Shown here: in pieces, positions 8,727 to 17,110 of the stretch
How positions within the stretch are numbered: position 1 is the first letter of the stretch
How the letters are laid out: every line of letters begins with the position of its first letter
From: Geobacillus thermoleovorans
Lineage (GTDB): Bacteria; Bacillota; Bacilli; Bacillales; Anoxybacillaceae
Direction of reading: 5' to 3'
DNA: 64,000 bases
NCBI RefSeq assembly: GCF_001610955.1
Contig: NZ_CP014335.1
Span: 1,839,001 to 1,903,000, forward strand
Program-made: the position numbers and the translations under genes
The notes under the pieces: model-generated
Databases searched by the model: none
Seen by the model: the letters and a program-made list of their open reading frames with translations, nothing else
What the model was told of the DNA's origin: nothing

Positions 8727-10325
8727 TCAGCATGGGTTGGCACGGCCCGACCGCTTCGGAATAATGACGGTAAACACCGTTCCCTCTCCTTGTTTCGACT
8801 GGTAGGTGATTTGCCCACCAAGCATCGCCAGCGCCTTCCTGACAAGATCAAGCCCATACCCACGGAGGCCGTTGGCTTTGGTCGAAAAGCCGCGGTCGTA
8901 TATCCGTTCCGCCACATCCGGATCAACGCCTAATCCGTTATCCTCGACCTCAATAATCAAGTCATCGCCGAGGTCGGTCAAAAAAATGGTCACTCGTTTC
9001 TCTTCTTTTCCGTTGTGGAGGACCGCTTCCATGGCGTTATCCAACAAATTCCCGATAATCGTCACCAAATGGTCGCGATCAATCCATGGCGGCACATCGC
9101 GAAAACTGCTTTCCCGATCAATTTCAAAGGTGATTTTCAGCTCATGGGCGCGGTTGAACTTGTCAATCAGCAGCCCGCCGATGATCGAATCCGGGATTTC
9201 TTTCATGACAAAACGAATGATATTTTGTTGTAAGTTCGTTTCTTTCGTAATAAGCTCAAGCGCTTCTTCATACGACTCAAGTTGAATCAACCCAGAGATC
9301 AAATACAGCTTATTGGAAAATTCATGTGTTTGCGCCCGCAGCGCATCCGCGTACACCCGGAGCTGGGACAGCTCTTTTGTGAGGCGATACAGCTCCGATT
9401 TGTTGCGAAACGTCGACACCGCTCCAATGACGCGCCCAGTTTTATCCTTAATCGGGATTCGGTTCGCAATGACCGTTTCTTCACCTAACACCATTTCATC
9501 GTCAAATTCCGCCTGTCCCGTCCGAATGACTTCAGGCAACCTCGAGTGGGGAATAAGCTGTAAGATAGGCATTCCCAATACACCGCGTTCGTTCTCATAC
9601 CCAAGCAACTTCAACGCGGTTTGATTGACCATTGTAATCGTTCCCTCTTGATTGATGGCCACAATTCCTTCGCGAATCGCTTCTAAAATCGCCTGCTTTT
9701 CTTGGTAGAGCAAACCGATTTCTTCCGGTTCAAGACCATGAATCGATTTTTTCACCGTGCTGGCGATCGCCATTGCACCCACCGCTCCGAGAAAGAGGGC
9801 AAAAACGGAGAAGAGAAACATCTTCATACGATACGACCATACTGTACGCTGAATATCCTCTAGCAAAAAACCAACCGAAACAATGCCGATCACATGTCCG
9901 TTTTCATCAAAAATCGGCGCTTTTCCCCGGATCGCCGGACCAAGCGAACCGACCGCCTCGGAAATAATCGCTTTGCCTTTCAGCACTTCGCCGTTGTCGC
10001 CCCCTACCATATGCTTTCCAATCCGATCTGGCAGTGGGTGAGCGTAGCGGATTCCCTTACGGTTGCCAATCACTACGTACTCCGCCCCTGTCTTTCGGCG
10101 AATATGTTCGGCAAACGGCTGCAAGCGCACTGACGGATTCGGGTCGCGGAACGCCTCGCGCACGAGCGGAGTCGACGCGACCGTCTCGGCCACATTCAGC
10201 GCTCGCATGCCAATTTGTTGTTTGAGCGTCGTCGCAAACATATGCTGAAACAAAAACGTTAAAACCACGATCACCAGCAGCAACAATGAACAAATAATGA
10301 CCATTAACCGTGTCTGAAGCTTCAT
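8727..10325 (-). CDS. CitA/DcuS-like sensor histidine kinase
   Basis: 532 residues: membrane segment 1 (about 7-27), an extracytoplasmic PAS-like sensor (about 28-170), membrane segment 2 (about 172-193), a cytoplasmic PAS domain (about 210-310, GTITMVNQTALKLLGYENE), a Spo0B-type H-box with His in AQTHEFSNKLYLISGL (about residue 340), and an HATPase domain with IIGNLLDNAMEAV and EDNGLGVD. This is the architecture of citrate and C4-dicarboxylate sensors. GGGGAGCG precedes the ATG. Separated from tctA by a hairpin, it may be transcribed partly by read-through. The ligand is inferred from the neighbouring tctCBA genes. Confidence 0.9.
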   Translation of the reverse strand: MKLQTRLMVIICSLLLLVIVVLTFLFQHMFATTLKQQIGMRALNVAETVASTPLVREAFRDPNPSVRLQPFAEHIRRKTGAEYVVIGNRKGIRYAHPLPDRIGKHMVGGDNGEVLKGKAIISEAVGSLGPAIRGKAPIFDENGHVIGIVSVGFLLEDIQRTVWSYRMKMFLFSVFALFLGAVGAMAIASTVKKSIHGLEPEEIGLLYQEKQAILEAIREGIVAINQEGTITMVNQTALKLLGYENERGVLGMPILQLIPHSRLPEVIRTGQAEFDDEMVLGEETVIANRIPIKDKTGRVIGAVSTFRNKSELYRLTKELSQLRVYADALRAQTHEFSNKLYLISGLIQLESYEEALELITKETNLQQNIIRFVMKEIPDSIIGGLLIDKFNRAHELKITFEIDRESSFRDVPPWIDRDHLVTIIGNLLDNAMEAVLHNGKEEKRVTIFLTDLGDDLIIEVEDNGLGVDPDVAERIYDRGFSTKANGLRGYGLDLVRKALAMLGGQITYQSKQGEGTVFTVIIPKRSGRANPC

Positions 10326-10350
10326 AGGGCTCGCTCCCCAAACAGCAAAT

Positions 10351-10391
10351 AAAGAAAGACAGTCCGCCTGTTAGGCGGAACGTCTTTCTTT
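10351..10391. terminator. Terminator between tctA and the sensor kinase gene
   Basis: A long nested stem: AAAGAAAGAC pairs with GTCTTTCTTT outside and GTCCGCCT with AGGCGGAAC inside. It probably ends or attenuates the tctCBA transcript before the two-component genes. Confidence 0.75.
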
Positions 10392-10397
10392 CTATTA

Positions 10398-11924
10398 TTA
10401 CATATCTTCGTTGATGACGACCGATTTTCCTCTTAGTTTCATGACAAACGGCACGGCAATCCATAAAAAGGCAATGACCAACAAGACGAGCGAAATCGGC
10501 TTTTCAAAGAAAACGAGATAGTCCCCGTTTGATGCCGTCAACGCCCGGCGCATATTGTTTTCGATCATCGGCCCGAGAACAAGCCCCAACACAAGCGGTG
10601 CCAATGGATAGTCGTGCTCTGCAAGCCAGTAGCCAAGCAGACCAAACGCCAGCAACAGAAACACATCAAACGTCGTCACTTGCACCGCATACACACCGAA
10701 CACGGAAATGGCAATAATAAGCGGCAACAAATATTTCGTCGGCGTCTGGATAATTTTCGCGAACACTTTGACGAGCGGCATGTTGAGAATGAGCAACATG
10801 ACGTTGCCGATAAACATGCTGGCGATCAATCCCCAGGCGACAGCTGGATGCTCATCGAACAACAGTGGACCTGGCTGGACGTTGTACATAATGAGTGCAC
10901 CCATGAGGATCGCTGTCGTCCCTGAACCAGGAATGCCCAGCGTCAAAAGCGGAATCATTGCGCCCCCAGAAGCCCCGTTGTTCGCCGACTCCGGCGCCGC
11001 CACACCGGCGATCGTCCCTTGCCCGAACTTTTCCGGATGTTTGCTCACTTTCTTTTCAAGAATATAGGAGAAAAACGATGCCAACGTGGCCCCGGCTCCC
11101 GGCAACACCCCGATGAAAAAACCGAGCAGCGACCCACGGGCGATCGGCCCCGCGCTTTCTTTCAAATCCGCTTTCGTCGGCAACACGCGCCCGATTTTGG
11201 CGATGTCCCCGTCGTTCGTCTCATGATGGAGAATGGACTTGAATACCTCTCCTAACGCAAATAGCCCGACCGCTACGGTTAAAAACTCGAGACCTCCATA
11301 TAAATAGGAAATGTCGTACGTAAAGCGAGCCACGCCGGAAACATTGTCGAGCCCAATCGTGGAAATCAACAAGCCGAACACTGTCATGATCCATGCTTTC
11401 GTCATCGATTTGCCAGCCAGTCCGCTCACCGCCGCCAACCCGAGCAGCATGAGCGAAAAATATTCAGCCGGGCCGAACTTCAGCGCCACATTCGACAACG
11501 GTTGGGCCAATAAGACGAGGCCGATTAGCGAAACAATTCCGGCGACAAAGGAACCGATCGCGGCAATGGCAAGCGCCGCCCCCGCCCTTCCTTGCCGGGC
11601 CATTTGATAGCCGTCCAGCGTTGTGACAACCGATGACGATTCCCCAGGCGTATTTAACAAAATCGATGTCGTCGAACCGCCATACATCGCCCCGTAATAC
11701 ACGCCGGCGAGCAAAATAATCGAACTGGCTGCCGCCTGTTCCGGACTAAGGCCGGACGTCATCGACGCCGTCACCGGAATAAGCAACGCCACCCCGCTCA
11801 TCGGGCCAATCCCAGGAAGCACACCGACCGCTGTGCCGATCAACACCCCGATAAAGGCAAACAGCAAGTTATGCGGCTGAAGCGCTGTCTGAAATCCGTC
11901 AAGCAAAAACGATAGTGTGCTCAT
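10398..11924 (-). CDS. tctA: Tripartite tricarboxylate transporter, large membrane subunit
   Basis: 508-residue membrane protein of the TctA family with about 12 helices. Hallmarks are GTAVGVLPGIGPMSGVALL near the N-terminus and PLLTLGIPGSGTTAILMGAL near the middle, the paired loop motifs of this family. It works with TctB and the binding protein TctC to import citrate or related acids using an ion gradient, not ATP. It begins 13 bases after tctB, with GGGAGGGG before the ATG. The three genes form one minus-strand unit in the order C-B-A. Confidence 0.92.
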   Translation of the reverse strand: MSTLSFLLDGFQTALQPHNLLFAFIGVLIGTAVGVLPGIGPMSGVALLIPVTASMTSGLSPEQAAASSIILLAGVYYGAMYGGSTTSILLNTPGESSSVVTTLDGYQMARQGRAGAALAIAAIGSFVAGIVSLIGLVLLAQPLSNVALKFGPAEYFSLMLLGLAAVSGLAGKSMTKAWIMTVFGLLISTIGLDNVSGVARFTYDISYLYGGLEFLTVAVGLFALGEVFKSILHHETNDGDIAKIGRVLPTKADLKESAGPIARGSLLGFFIGVLPGAGATLASFFSYILEKKVSKHPEKFGQGTIAGVAAPESANNGASGGAMIPLLTLGIPGSGTTAILMGALIMYNVQPGPLLFDEHPAVAWGLIASMFIGNVMLLILNMPLVKVFAKIIQTPTKYLLPLIIAISVFGVYAVQVTTFDVFLLLAFGLLGYWLAEHDYPLAPLVLGLVLGPMIENNMRRALTASNGDYLVFFEKPISLVLLVIAFLWIAVPFVMKLRGKSVVINEDM

Positions 11925-11937
11925 GATGCCCCTCCCT

Positions 11938-12402
11938 TCATTGGAACCAAATCGGCCAGCTTGGCAATGTTCCTTGCAGCAGCTTCACATAAAGGCCATA
12001 TACGCCAAGCGAAAAGCCAGCCGCAATGGCGATCGACTTCCATAGCGCCCCTCTTTCCATCGTTTGAAAGCCGATAACAAGAAACAGAAACGTCGTGATT
12101 ACATACCCAACCGTTTCAAGCAACGTCGCATAGAAAACAGCAGCAATGAAAATGATGAGAAACTTTTTGTACTGCCGCGGCGGCTTCTCTCCCACTGAAT
12201 CCTTATAATCCTTATAGCCTCTCGTTTCAAACAACAGCTTGATGCTTAATAATGCCAGAACAAGTCCAAGCAAAAACGGAAATACGTTCGGTCCTACCGC
12301 ACTGCCGTAGGCGCTTTTCGATAGGCGCAAGCTTTCCGCCATAAACAAGGAACCAACCGCCAAGAATGCCACCGCCGCGATACGATCAGCCGTTTTGTTC
12401 AT
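11938..12402 (-). CDS. tctB: Tripartite tricarboxylate transporter, small membrane subunit
   Basis: 154 residues with four hydrophobic helices, the size and layout of TctB. An N-terminal helix (IAAVAFLAVGSLFMAESL) is followed by SAYGSAVGPNVFPFLLG, the family's conserved loop. It lies between the TctC and TctA genes, 54 bases after the binding-protein gene. Its role is structural, supporting TctA in the membrane; it is poorly conserved in sequence, so context carries much of the assignment. Confidence 0.88.
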   Translation of the reverse strand: MNKTADRIAAVAFLAVGSLFMAESLRLSKSAYGSAVGPNVFPFLLGLVLALLSIKLLFETRGYKDYKDSVGEKPPRQYKKFLIIFIAAVFYATLLETVGYVITTFLFLVIGFQTMERGALWKSIAIAAGFSLGVYGLYVKLLQGTLPSWPIWFQ

Positions 12403-12456
12403 GGTTCTTCCTCCTGTTCTTTACAAAAAAGGGGAAGAATGTTCTTCCCCCTTGCT

Positions 12457-13497
12457 TCATTTATGCATGCCAAGCGACTTCAGAAGGTCGCCGATTTGCT
12501 GCTCCTGCTCTTGCAAAAACTTCGTAAATTCGTCCGAATTGCGATATTCCGCCGCCCAGCCTTGTTTTTGCAGTTCTTCTTTCCACTTCTCGTGTTCAGA
12601 CAACTTTTTCAATGTTTCTTCCCAAAACGCTTTTGCCTCTCGGGACATTTGCTTCGGCCCAAAAACCCCGCGCCAAATCGTAAATTCCGCATCAATGCCA
12701 AGCTCTTTCAACGTCGGCACGTCTTTCAGCACTCCGCCGAGGCGTTCTGGAGCGGAAACCGCCAACACCCGCACTTTGCCGGCTTTGAGATATTCGCCAA
12801 CAGAAGAGGCATCCGTTGCAATCACATCGGCATTGCCGCCAAGCAGCGCAGCCATCGCTTCCCCGCCGCCATCGTACGAAACATACTTGACTGATTTCGG
12901 ATCGATGCCCGACTTATAGATCGGCAAAATCGCGACTAAATGATCCATCGAACCTGGCGCCGATCCCCCGGCTACCGTGACCGATTTCGGATCTTGTTTA
13001 ATGGTATTAAGCAAGTCGGTTAACGTTTGAAATTTCGAATCCGCCTTCACAACAATCGCGCCAAAGTCCTTCGTCAACTGGGCGAGCGGTGTCGTGTCTT
13101 TGTAGCCAAACGGGCTGTTCCCTTCTTTTTTCAAGTTGTTGATAATAATTGGCGGGGAGTTGACAAATAGTTTGTAATCGTTTTTCACATCTTGGGTGGC
13201 GTATTCGGCCATAAAGACCGCCCCGCCGCCGCCTGGTTTGTTTTCAACCGTCATGGTCTGTTTGATGAGCCCCGTCTCATCCAACACCTTCGTAATCGCG
13301 CGGGCCGTTAAATCCCAGCCGCCGCCCGCTCCGGACGGAGCGACAATCGTAATCGGCTTCGTCGGATAGTTGGAAGCAGACGAACCGGAGTTGGAACCGG
13401 ACGGTTTCGACCCCGCCGATTCATTGCCTCCACAGGCCGCCAATGCCAGTGTCATCATCCCAGCCGCTAGCAACCCCCACCATCTTTTTTTCTTCAT
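12457..13497 (-). CDS. tctC: Tripartite tricarboxylate transporter, substrate-binding lipoprotein
   Basis: 346 residues with a lipoprotein signal ending LALAACGG (lipid-modified Cys22), a Ser/Gly-rich linker, then the Bug/TctC fold starting YPTKPITIVAPSGAGGGWD, whose Gly-rich loop binds the ligand carboxylates. It captures citrate or a similar acid outside the cell for TctAB. It is the first gene of the unit. A perfect CcpA site lies 26 bases upstream, so repression by preferred sugars is likely. The exact substrate is not determinable, since this family also binds other carboxylates. Confidence 0.92.
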   Translation of the reverse strand: MKKKRWWGLLAAGMMTLALAACGGNESAGSKPSGSNSGSSASNYPTKPITIVAPSGAGGGWDLTARAITKVLDETGLIKQTMTVENKPGGGGAVFMAEYATQDVKNDYKLFVNSPPIIINNLKKEGNSPFGYKDTTPLAQLTKDFGAIVVKADSKFQTLTDLLNTIKQDPKSVTVAGGSAPGSMDHLVAILPIYKSGIDPKSVKYVSYDGGGEAMAALLGGNADVIATDASSVGEYLKAGKVRVLAVSAPERLGGVLKDVPTLKELGIDAEFTIWRGVFGPKQMSREAKAFWEETLKKLSEHEKWKEELQKQGWAAEYRNSDEFTKFLQEQEQQIGDLLKSLGMHK

Positions 13498-13522
13498 TCT
13501 CCCTTGCCCCCCTTGTTTCCTT

Positions 13523-13536
13523 TGATAACGTTTTCA
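13523..13536. promoter_or_regulatory. CcpA cre site upstream of tctC
   Basis: TGATAACGTTTTCA matches TGWNANCGNTNWCA at every position. A second palindrome, ATAACGTTAT, lies a few bases further upstream. Possible promoter hexamers TTCACA and TAACGT (17 apart) would put the cre just downstream of the -10. Confidence 0.7.
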
Positions 13537-13665
13537 TCCATAACGTTATCACGCCGCCAGATCGGTGTGAAGTTTTTGAAAATAAAATGAATTTTGTGCA
13601 TTTTGTTCATGGAGGTATAATCAGACCTGATATCAAGCACCTAGCGGAACGCTGGAGTCTCAAAG

Positions 13666-13700
13666 CAAAAAAAAGACCGCCAGCCTTCAAAGCAGACGGT
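13666..13700 (-). terminator. Probable terminator between the Rpn-type gene and tctC
   Basis: On the minus strand ACCGTCTGC and GCTGGCGGT form an imperfect stem followed by CTTTTTTTT. It lies 165 bases after the stop at 13865. The remaining gene-free sequence 13498-13864 shows nothing else beyond the cre site. Confidence 0.5.
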
Positions 13701-13864
13701 ACATAAAACTTTGGTACAGTACATACTTTCTGACTTTCGTTCCTCATCTTTTATGCGACAGGACAATCATCCGTTTTTTTACAATCTATCACTTACGAAT
13801 CAATGATTTCATCTGCCTCTTTTGTCGCCGCCAACCGTCCTCGTTAGATAGCCGCCTCTTGTGT

Positions 13865-14794
13865 TTAATTTCCCTGCTCTTCAAGCAATTCCCAAACATC
13901 TTGCTCTGGAAGATCCACCAACCGAGCAATATCTTCCACCTTCATTCCTTTGCGCGCCATGTTGCGGATCAGTTGTTTCATTCCTTGCTTCATTCCTTGC
14001 TTCATTCCTTGTTTCATTCCCTGTTTGATCCCTTGTTCAATCCCGCGTTTAATTCCTTCTTCCAACCCCTGTTTTCTTCCCCTTTGCTCATAGGAAATGA
14101 TCAGCTCCAACATTTTCTCTTTTTCTGTCGTTTCCATCTCCTTCACCTCTCTTTGCAGTTGTTGCTCTTCCTCCTCCGACAGCTTCACATACGTTTCAAA
14201 AAAGCCCAACAAGAGCCGTTGCCTCGCTTCATCCAGCTCCAATCGCACCAACATGCGCAAAAACTCTTTTTTCAACTCAATTTTCTCACTTTCAGTATAC
14301 CCCATTTTGCCAAGGAGGGCAGCCGCAATCGGATTGTCATGCCGGATATAGTCTCTCCAATGTTTCTTGCGCAACTCCACCGGGAAAAAGCGAAACTGCA
14401 GCACGTCGCCAAAGGGAAACTCGATTGAGAACACGGACGGTTCTTCGCGGAGGGTGTCATGGCTGAAGACAGCGATCGGAACGATGCGGGTGCGGTATTT
14501 TTCAAACAAACGGCTGAAATAGATAAACATGCGCTCTGGAAACGATGGTTGCACGTAGCTTTGATTCTCCACATGAACGATGATCAGCCCATCCTCCCCT
14601 TTCAGCTTCGTCTCGACTAATAGATCGACGCGGTATTTTTCACCTGCCGTGACATCGGTAAACAGTTCTTCGGACAGAAAGGACAAATGGCTGAAATCAA
14701 TGTGTTCATGCATGTCGGGAAAAAAGAGGAGAAGAAACTCTTCGAAGAACGTTTGGATCAGTTCTTTAAACAACCGGTCGTGGTCAATAGCCAT
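13865..14794 (-). CDS. Rpn-family PD-(D/E)XK nuclease/putative transposase
   Basis: 309 residues. The N-terminal half has the Rpn/YhgA-like nuclease pattern: Asp57 in YRVDLLVE and the Glu76-x-Gln78 pair in HVENQS correspond to the D...ExK/Q active site. In E. coli, Rpn proteins promote RecA-independent recombination and cleave DNA. The C-terminal part is charged and contains a low-complexity run of QGMK units (about residues 245-275) encoded by 12-base tandem repeats, then a short helical region DIARLVDLPEQDVWELL. It is a single gene about 100 bases from the CRISPR array. Such proteins are common and multicopy in Geobacillus; a CRISPR link is not implied. Confidence 0.85.
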   Translation of the reverse strand: MAIDHDRLFKELIQTFFEEFLLLFFPDMHEHIDFSHLSFLSEELFTDVTAGEKYRVDLLVETKLKGEDGLIIVHVENQSYVQPSFPERMFIYFSRLFEKYRTRIVPIAVFSHDTLREEPSVFSIEFPFGDVLQFRFFPVELRKKHWRDYIRHDNPIAAALLGKMGYTESEKIELKKEFLRMLVRLELDEARQRLLLGFFETYVKLSEEEEQQLQREVKEMETTEKEKMLELIISYEQRGRKQGLEEGIKRGIEQGIKQGMKQGMKQGMKQGMKQLIRNMARKGMKVEDIARLVDLPEQDVWELLEEQGN

Positions 14795-14894
14795 TCCATC
14801 ACCCCTCTTTGAACGTGTTCAATTCTATCCATTCGCAAGCAGGGGGTGAAAATCCTGCATCGGGGACAGAAAAAGTTGTACCGTACTGTATAGC

Positions 14895-15321
14895 GCTTCA
14901 GTCCCCCACAGGTACGATAAAAACGTATTCCTGTACCACGTGATTTAACTGTTGAACAGATGTTTCAATCCCTCATAGGTACGATAAAAACTCGCGAGAG
15001 CGGTTTGAGCATGTATGGACCAATCAAGAGTTTCAATCCCTCATAGGTACGATAAAAACTTCGTGGCAAATCTCCAAAAACAGTGAGCTTTGAGAGTTTC
15101 AATCCCTCATAGGTACGATAAAAACCAACTGGCGCAAAGACCCGTTGTTTGAGCGAGAGCGTTTCAATCCCTCATAGGTACGATAAAAACTGATTGCATG
15201 TGAGGGTTATGAGGAACTGGATGCATGTTTCAATCCCTCATAGGTACGATAAAAACATTCATTCATCTTCCGATGGAATCGGACTTGCAGGGTTTCAATC
15301 CCTCATAGGTACGATAAAAAC
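14895..15321 (-). CRISPR. CRISPR array, 7 repeats and 6 spacers, no cas genes in the window
   Basis: Repeats are 30 bases long; on the plus strand they begin GTTTCAATCCCTC and end GGTACGATAAAAAC. Copies start at 14895, 14962, 15030, 15096, 15161, 15227 and 15292, and spacers are 37, 38, 36, 35, 36 and 35 bases. The last six copies are identical. The copy at 14895 has four substitutions (GCTTCAGTCCCCCA...), the decay expected at the leader-distal end. Transcription is therefore on the minus strand from a leader at higher coordinates. Repeats ending ATTGAAAC in the transcribed sense are typical of type I-B/III systems, so cas genes elsewhere may serve this array. Confidence 0.97.
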
Positions 15322-15368
15322 CCAAACCATTCGCATAAAATCAAGCTTTTCCCCTTTTGGCTGTTTTC

Positions 15369-15397
15369 AGAATATCACGTTTCAAAAATTCTGTCAA
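15369..15397 (-). promoter_or_regulatory. Leader promoter of the CRISPR array
   Basis: Minus strand: TTGACA (15392-15397), exactly 17 bases, TATTCT (15369-15374). Transcription would begin about 40 bases before the first repeat. Confidence 0.75.
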
Positions 15398-15417
15398 TAC
15401 TGTTGAGCCGTGTTGGT

Positions 15418-15489
15418 TGTAGGATTTTGACGCAAAAAAATATTGTCGTCGATCCCCCGGGGTTTTTGCACGATTGGAGGTCGACGACA
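15418..15489 (-). repeat. Palindromic element in the CRISPR leader, also downstream of mtlD
   Basis: GTCGTCGATCCCCC and the near-complementary GGAGGTCGACGAC form an imperfect stem around a TTTTTGCACGATT core. It lies just upstream of the leader promoter and 13 bases from the mtlD stop, so it could be part of the leader, a terminator of mtlD, or both. A second copy lies at 6884-6956. Confidence 0.75.
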
Positions 15490-15501
15490 TTTGAAAGGCG
15501 G

Positions 15502-16662
15502 TCAGCTTTTGTTTTTCTCCATTCTCCCGTACTCTTCCCTCACCGCGGCCACAAGCGGGTGCGCACTCTCAAGCCCCGCGTATTGCCGAAGCGCTCCTTC
15601 GATTCCGTGGTGTGCGATCGTTTGTTGCAGAGCGGCGGCTTCTGCATCGCTCGCATCATCAAAGCGCAACAGCGCGGCAATTCCTTTGGCGAGACCAGCA
15701 GGAACGCTGCCAAATAGTGTGCAGTATTGCGTCGCCGGAGCGATGAGCCGGTCGTTCGGCCCGAGCTTGCGGATCGGCGAACGGGCGACACGGACGATAT
15801 CGTCGGAAAGGGACGGGTTGGTGAAACGCCCGATCGTCGTTTTGATATAGGAACGGTGCTCTTCCTCATGCCATCCGTGCTTTTTCAATAAGACGGCTCC
15901 CGACTCACTGAGCGCTTGCTCGACATTCAATCGAATACCTTCATCGTTCATCGCTTCCTGGACGGTTTTGTAGTTTCGCAGATACCCTAAGTAAGCGGCC
16001 AACGCATGGCCGGTATTGACCGTAAACAATTTGCGCTCGATATACGGCTCTAAGTCAGCGACAAAATGAGCCCCTTGAATCGGCGGAACAGTGCCGATGA
16101 CGTTTCGCGTTTCAATCGTCCATTCGAAAAACGGTTCCACCGTGACAGCGAGTGGATCGTCATTCGTCTGATTCGGCACGATGCGGTCGACCGCGCAGTT
16201 GAGAAAACCAACGTTTTCATCTGCCAGCTGCTGCCCAGCCGTGGAAAGATGGGCAAAGACGTGCATTTTCAGCGTTTCCGTGCCGCCGATCATGTTTTCA
16301 CAGGCAATGACGTGAAGCGGCTTCTGATGAACCGTGAAGCGCCGCTCAAGCCCAGCGGCGATGACTGGCGCAATAGCCGGCAAAATGTGCGGGCCGACCG
16401 CGGTCGTCACCAAATCAGCGTCTGCGATCGCCTCGATGACCGCTTCCCGCTCCGTTTGGCTGTTCAGGGCCGAAACGCCGCGCACCCATTGTTCTTCGCG
16501 CCGCTCGCCGGCAACAATGACGCGATACTCCCCCCGCTCTTTCAGCAAACGGACGATTTGTTCATTGACATCAACGAACACGACGTCATATCCCGACGCC
16601 GCCAGCAGGCTGCCGATAAAGCCGCGGCCGATGTTGCCGGCGCCAAAGTGGACGGCCCTCAT
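15502..16662 (-). CDS. mtlD: Mannitol-1-phosphate 5-dehydrogenase
   Basis: 386 residues, the usual length for MtlD. The Rossmann loop [15 protein letters not shown] at the N-terminus binds NAD, and the long-chain polyol dehydrogenase pattern continues ([26 protein letters not shown]). It oxidises mannitol 1-phosphate to fructose 6-phosphate. The start codon overlaps the stop of the EIIA gene (TGATG), indicating translational coupling. It is the last gene of the mannitol cluster. Confidence 0.95.
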   Translation of the reverse strand: MRAVHFGAGNIGRGFIGSLLAASGYDVVFVDVNEQIVRLLKERGEYRVIVAGERREEQWVRGVSALNSQTEREAVIEAIADADLVTTAVGPHILPAIAPVIAAGLERRFTVHQKPLHVIACENMIGGTETLKMHVFAHLSTAGQQLADENVGFLNCAVDRIVPNQTNDDPLAVTVEPFFEWTIETRNVIGTVPPIQGAHFVADLEPYIERKLFTVNTGHALAAYLGYLRNYKTVQEAMNDEGIRLNVEQALSESGAVLLKKHGWHEEEHRSYIKTTIGRFTNPSLSDDIVRVARSPIRKLGPNDRLIAPATQYCTLFGSVPAGLAKGIAALLRFDDASDAEAAALQQTIAHHGIEGALRQYAGLESAHPLVAAVREEYGRMEKNKS

Positions 16663-17105
16663 CAGCCGTTCACCTCATGGAGCAGCGCAAGAATTTCCTC
16701 GGCCGTTTTGGCGTTCGCCATGGCGGCCACATTGTCTGCTTCGGCGCAGACGAGTGCGAGTTTCGAAAGAATATCCAAATGTTTCCCGTCTTTGCCGGCA
16801 ATGCCGATGACGATCGTGGCCATGTTGCCGCCTCCAAAATCGACGCCGTCCGGAACTTGCACGATCGAAATGCCGGACTGTTTCACGAGCGCTTTTGCCG
16901 CTTCCGTTCCGTGCGGAATGGCGACGTTGTTGCCGATATACGTTGATGTCAGTTCTTCCCGTTCAAGCATCGCATCAACATATGCCGGGGCGACATATCC
17001 TTGCTTGACCAACACCTCGCCGGCGAGGCGGATCGCCTCTTCTTTCGTTTTTGGTTGCGCATTGAGCACAATGTTTTCTTTGTTTAAAATCGAATGGGTC
17101 AACAT
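16662..17105 (-). CDS. mtlF: Mannitol PTS EIIA component
   Basis: 147 residues of the PTS EIIA fructose/mannitol fold. The phosphoacceptor is His65 in [16 protein letters not shown]. It receives phosphate from HPr and passes it to the EIIB domain of MtlA. The ATG at 17105 has GAAGGAGTGA at good spacing, so it is preferred over the in-frame start at 17132 that would overlap mtlR. In this lineage EIIA is a separate protein rather than fused to EIICB, as in G. stearothermophilus. Confidence 0.95.
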   Translation of the reverse strand: MLTHSILNKENIVLNAQPKTKEEAIRLAGEVLVKQGYVAPAYVDAMLEREELTSTYIGNNVAIPHGTEAAKALVKQSGISIVQVPDGVDFGGGNMATIVIGIAGKDGKHLDILSKLALVCAEADNVAAMANAKTAEEILALLHEVNG

Positions 17106-17110
17106 CCGTG

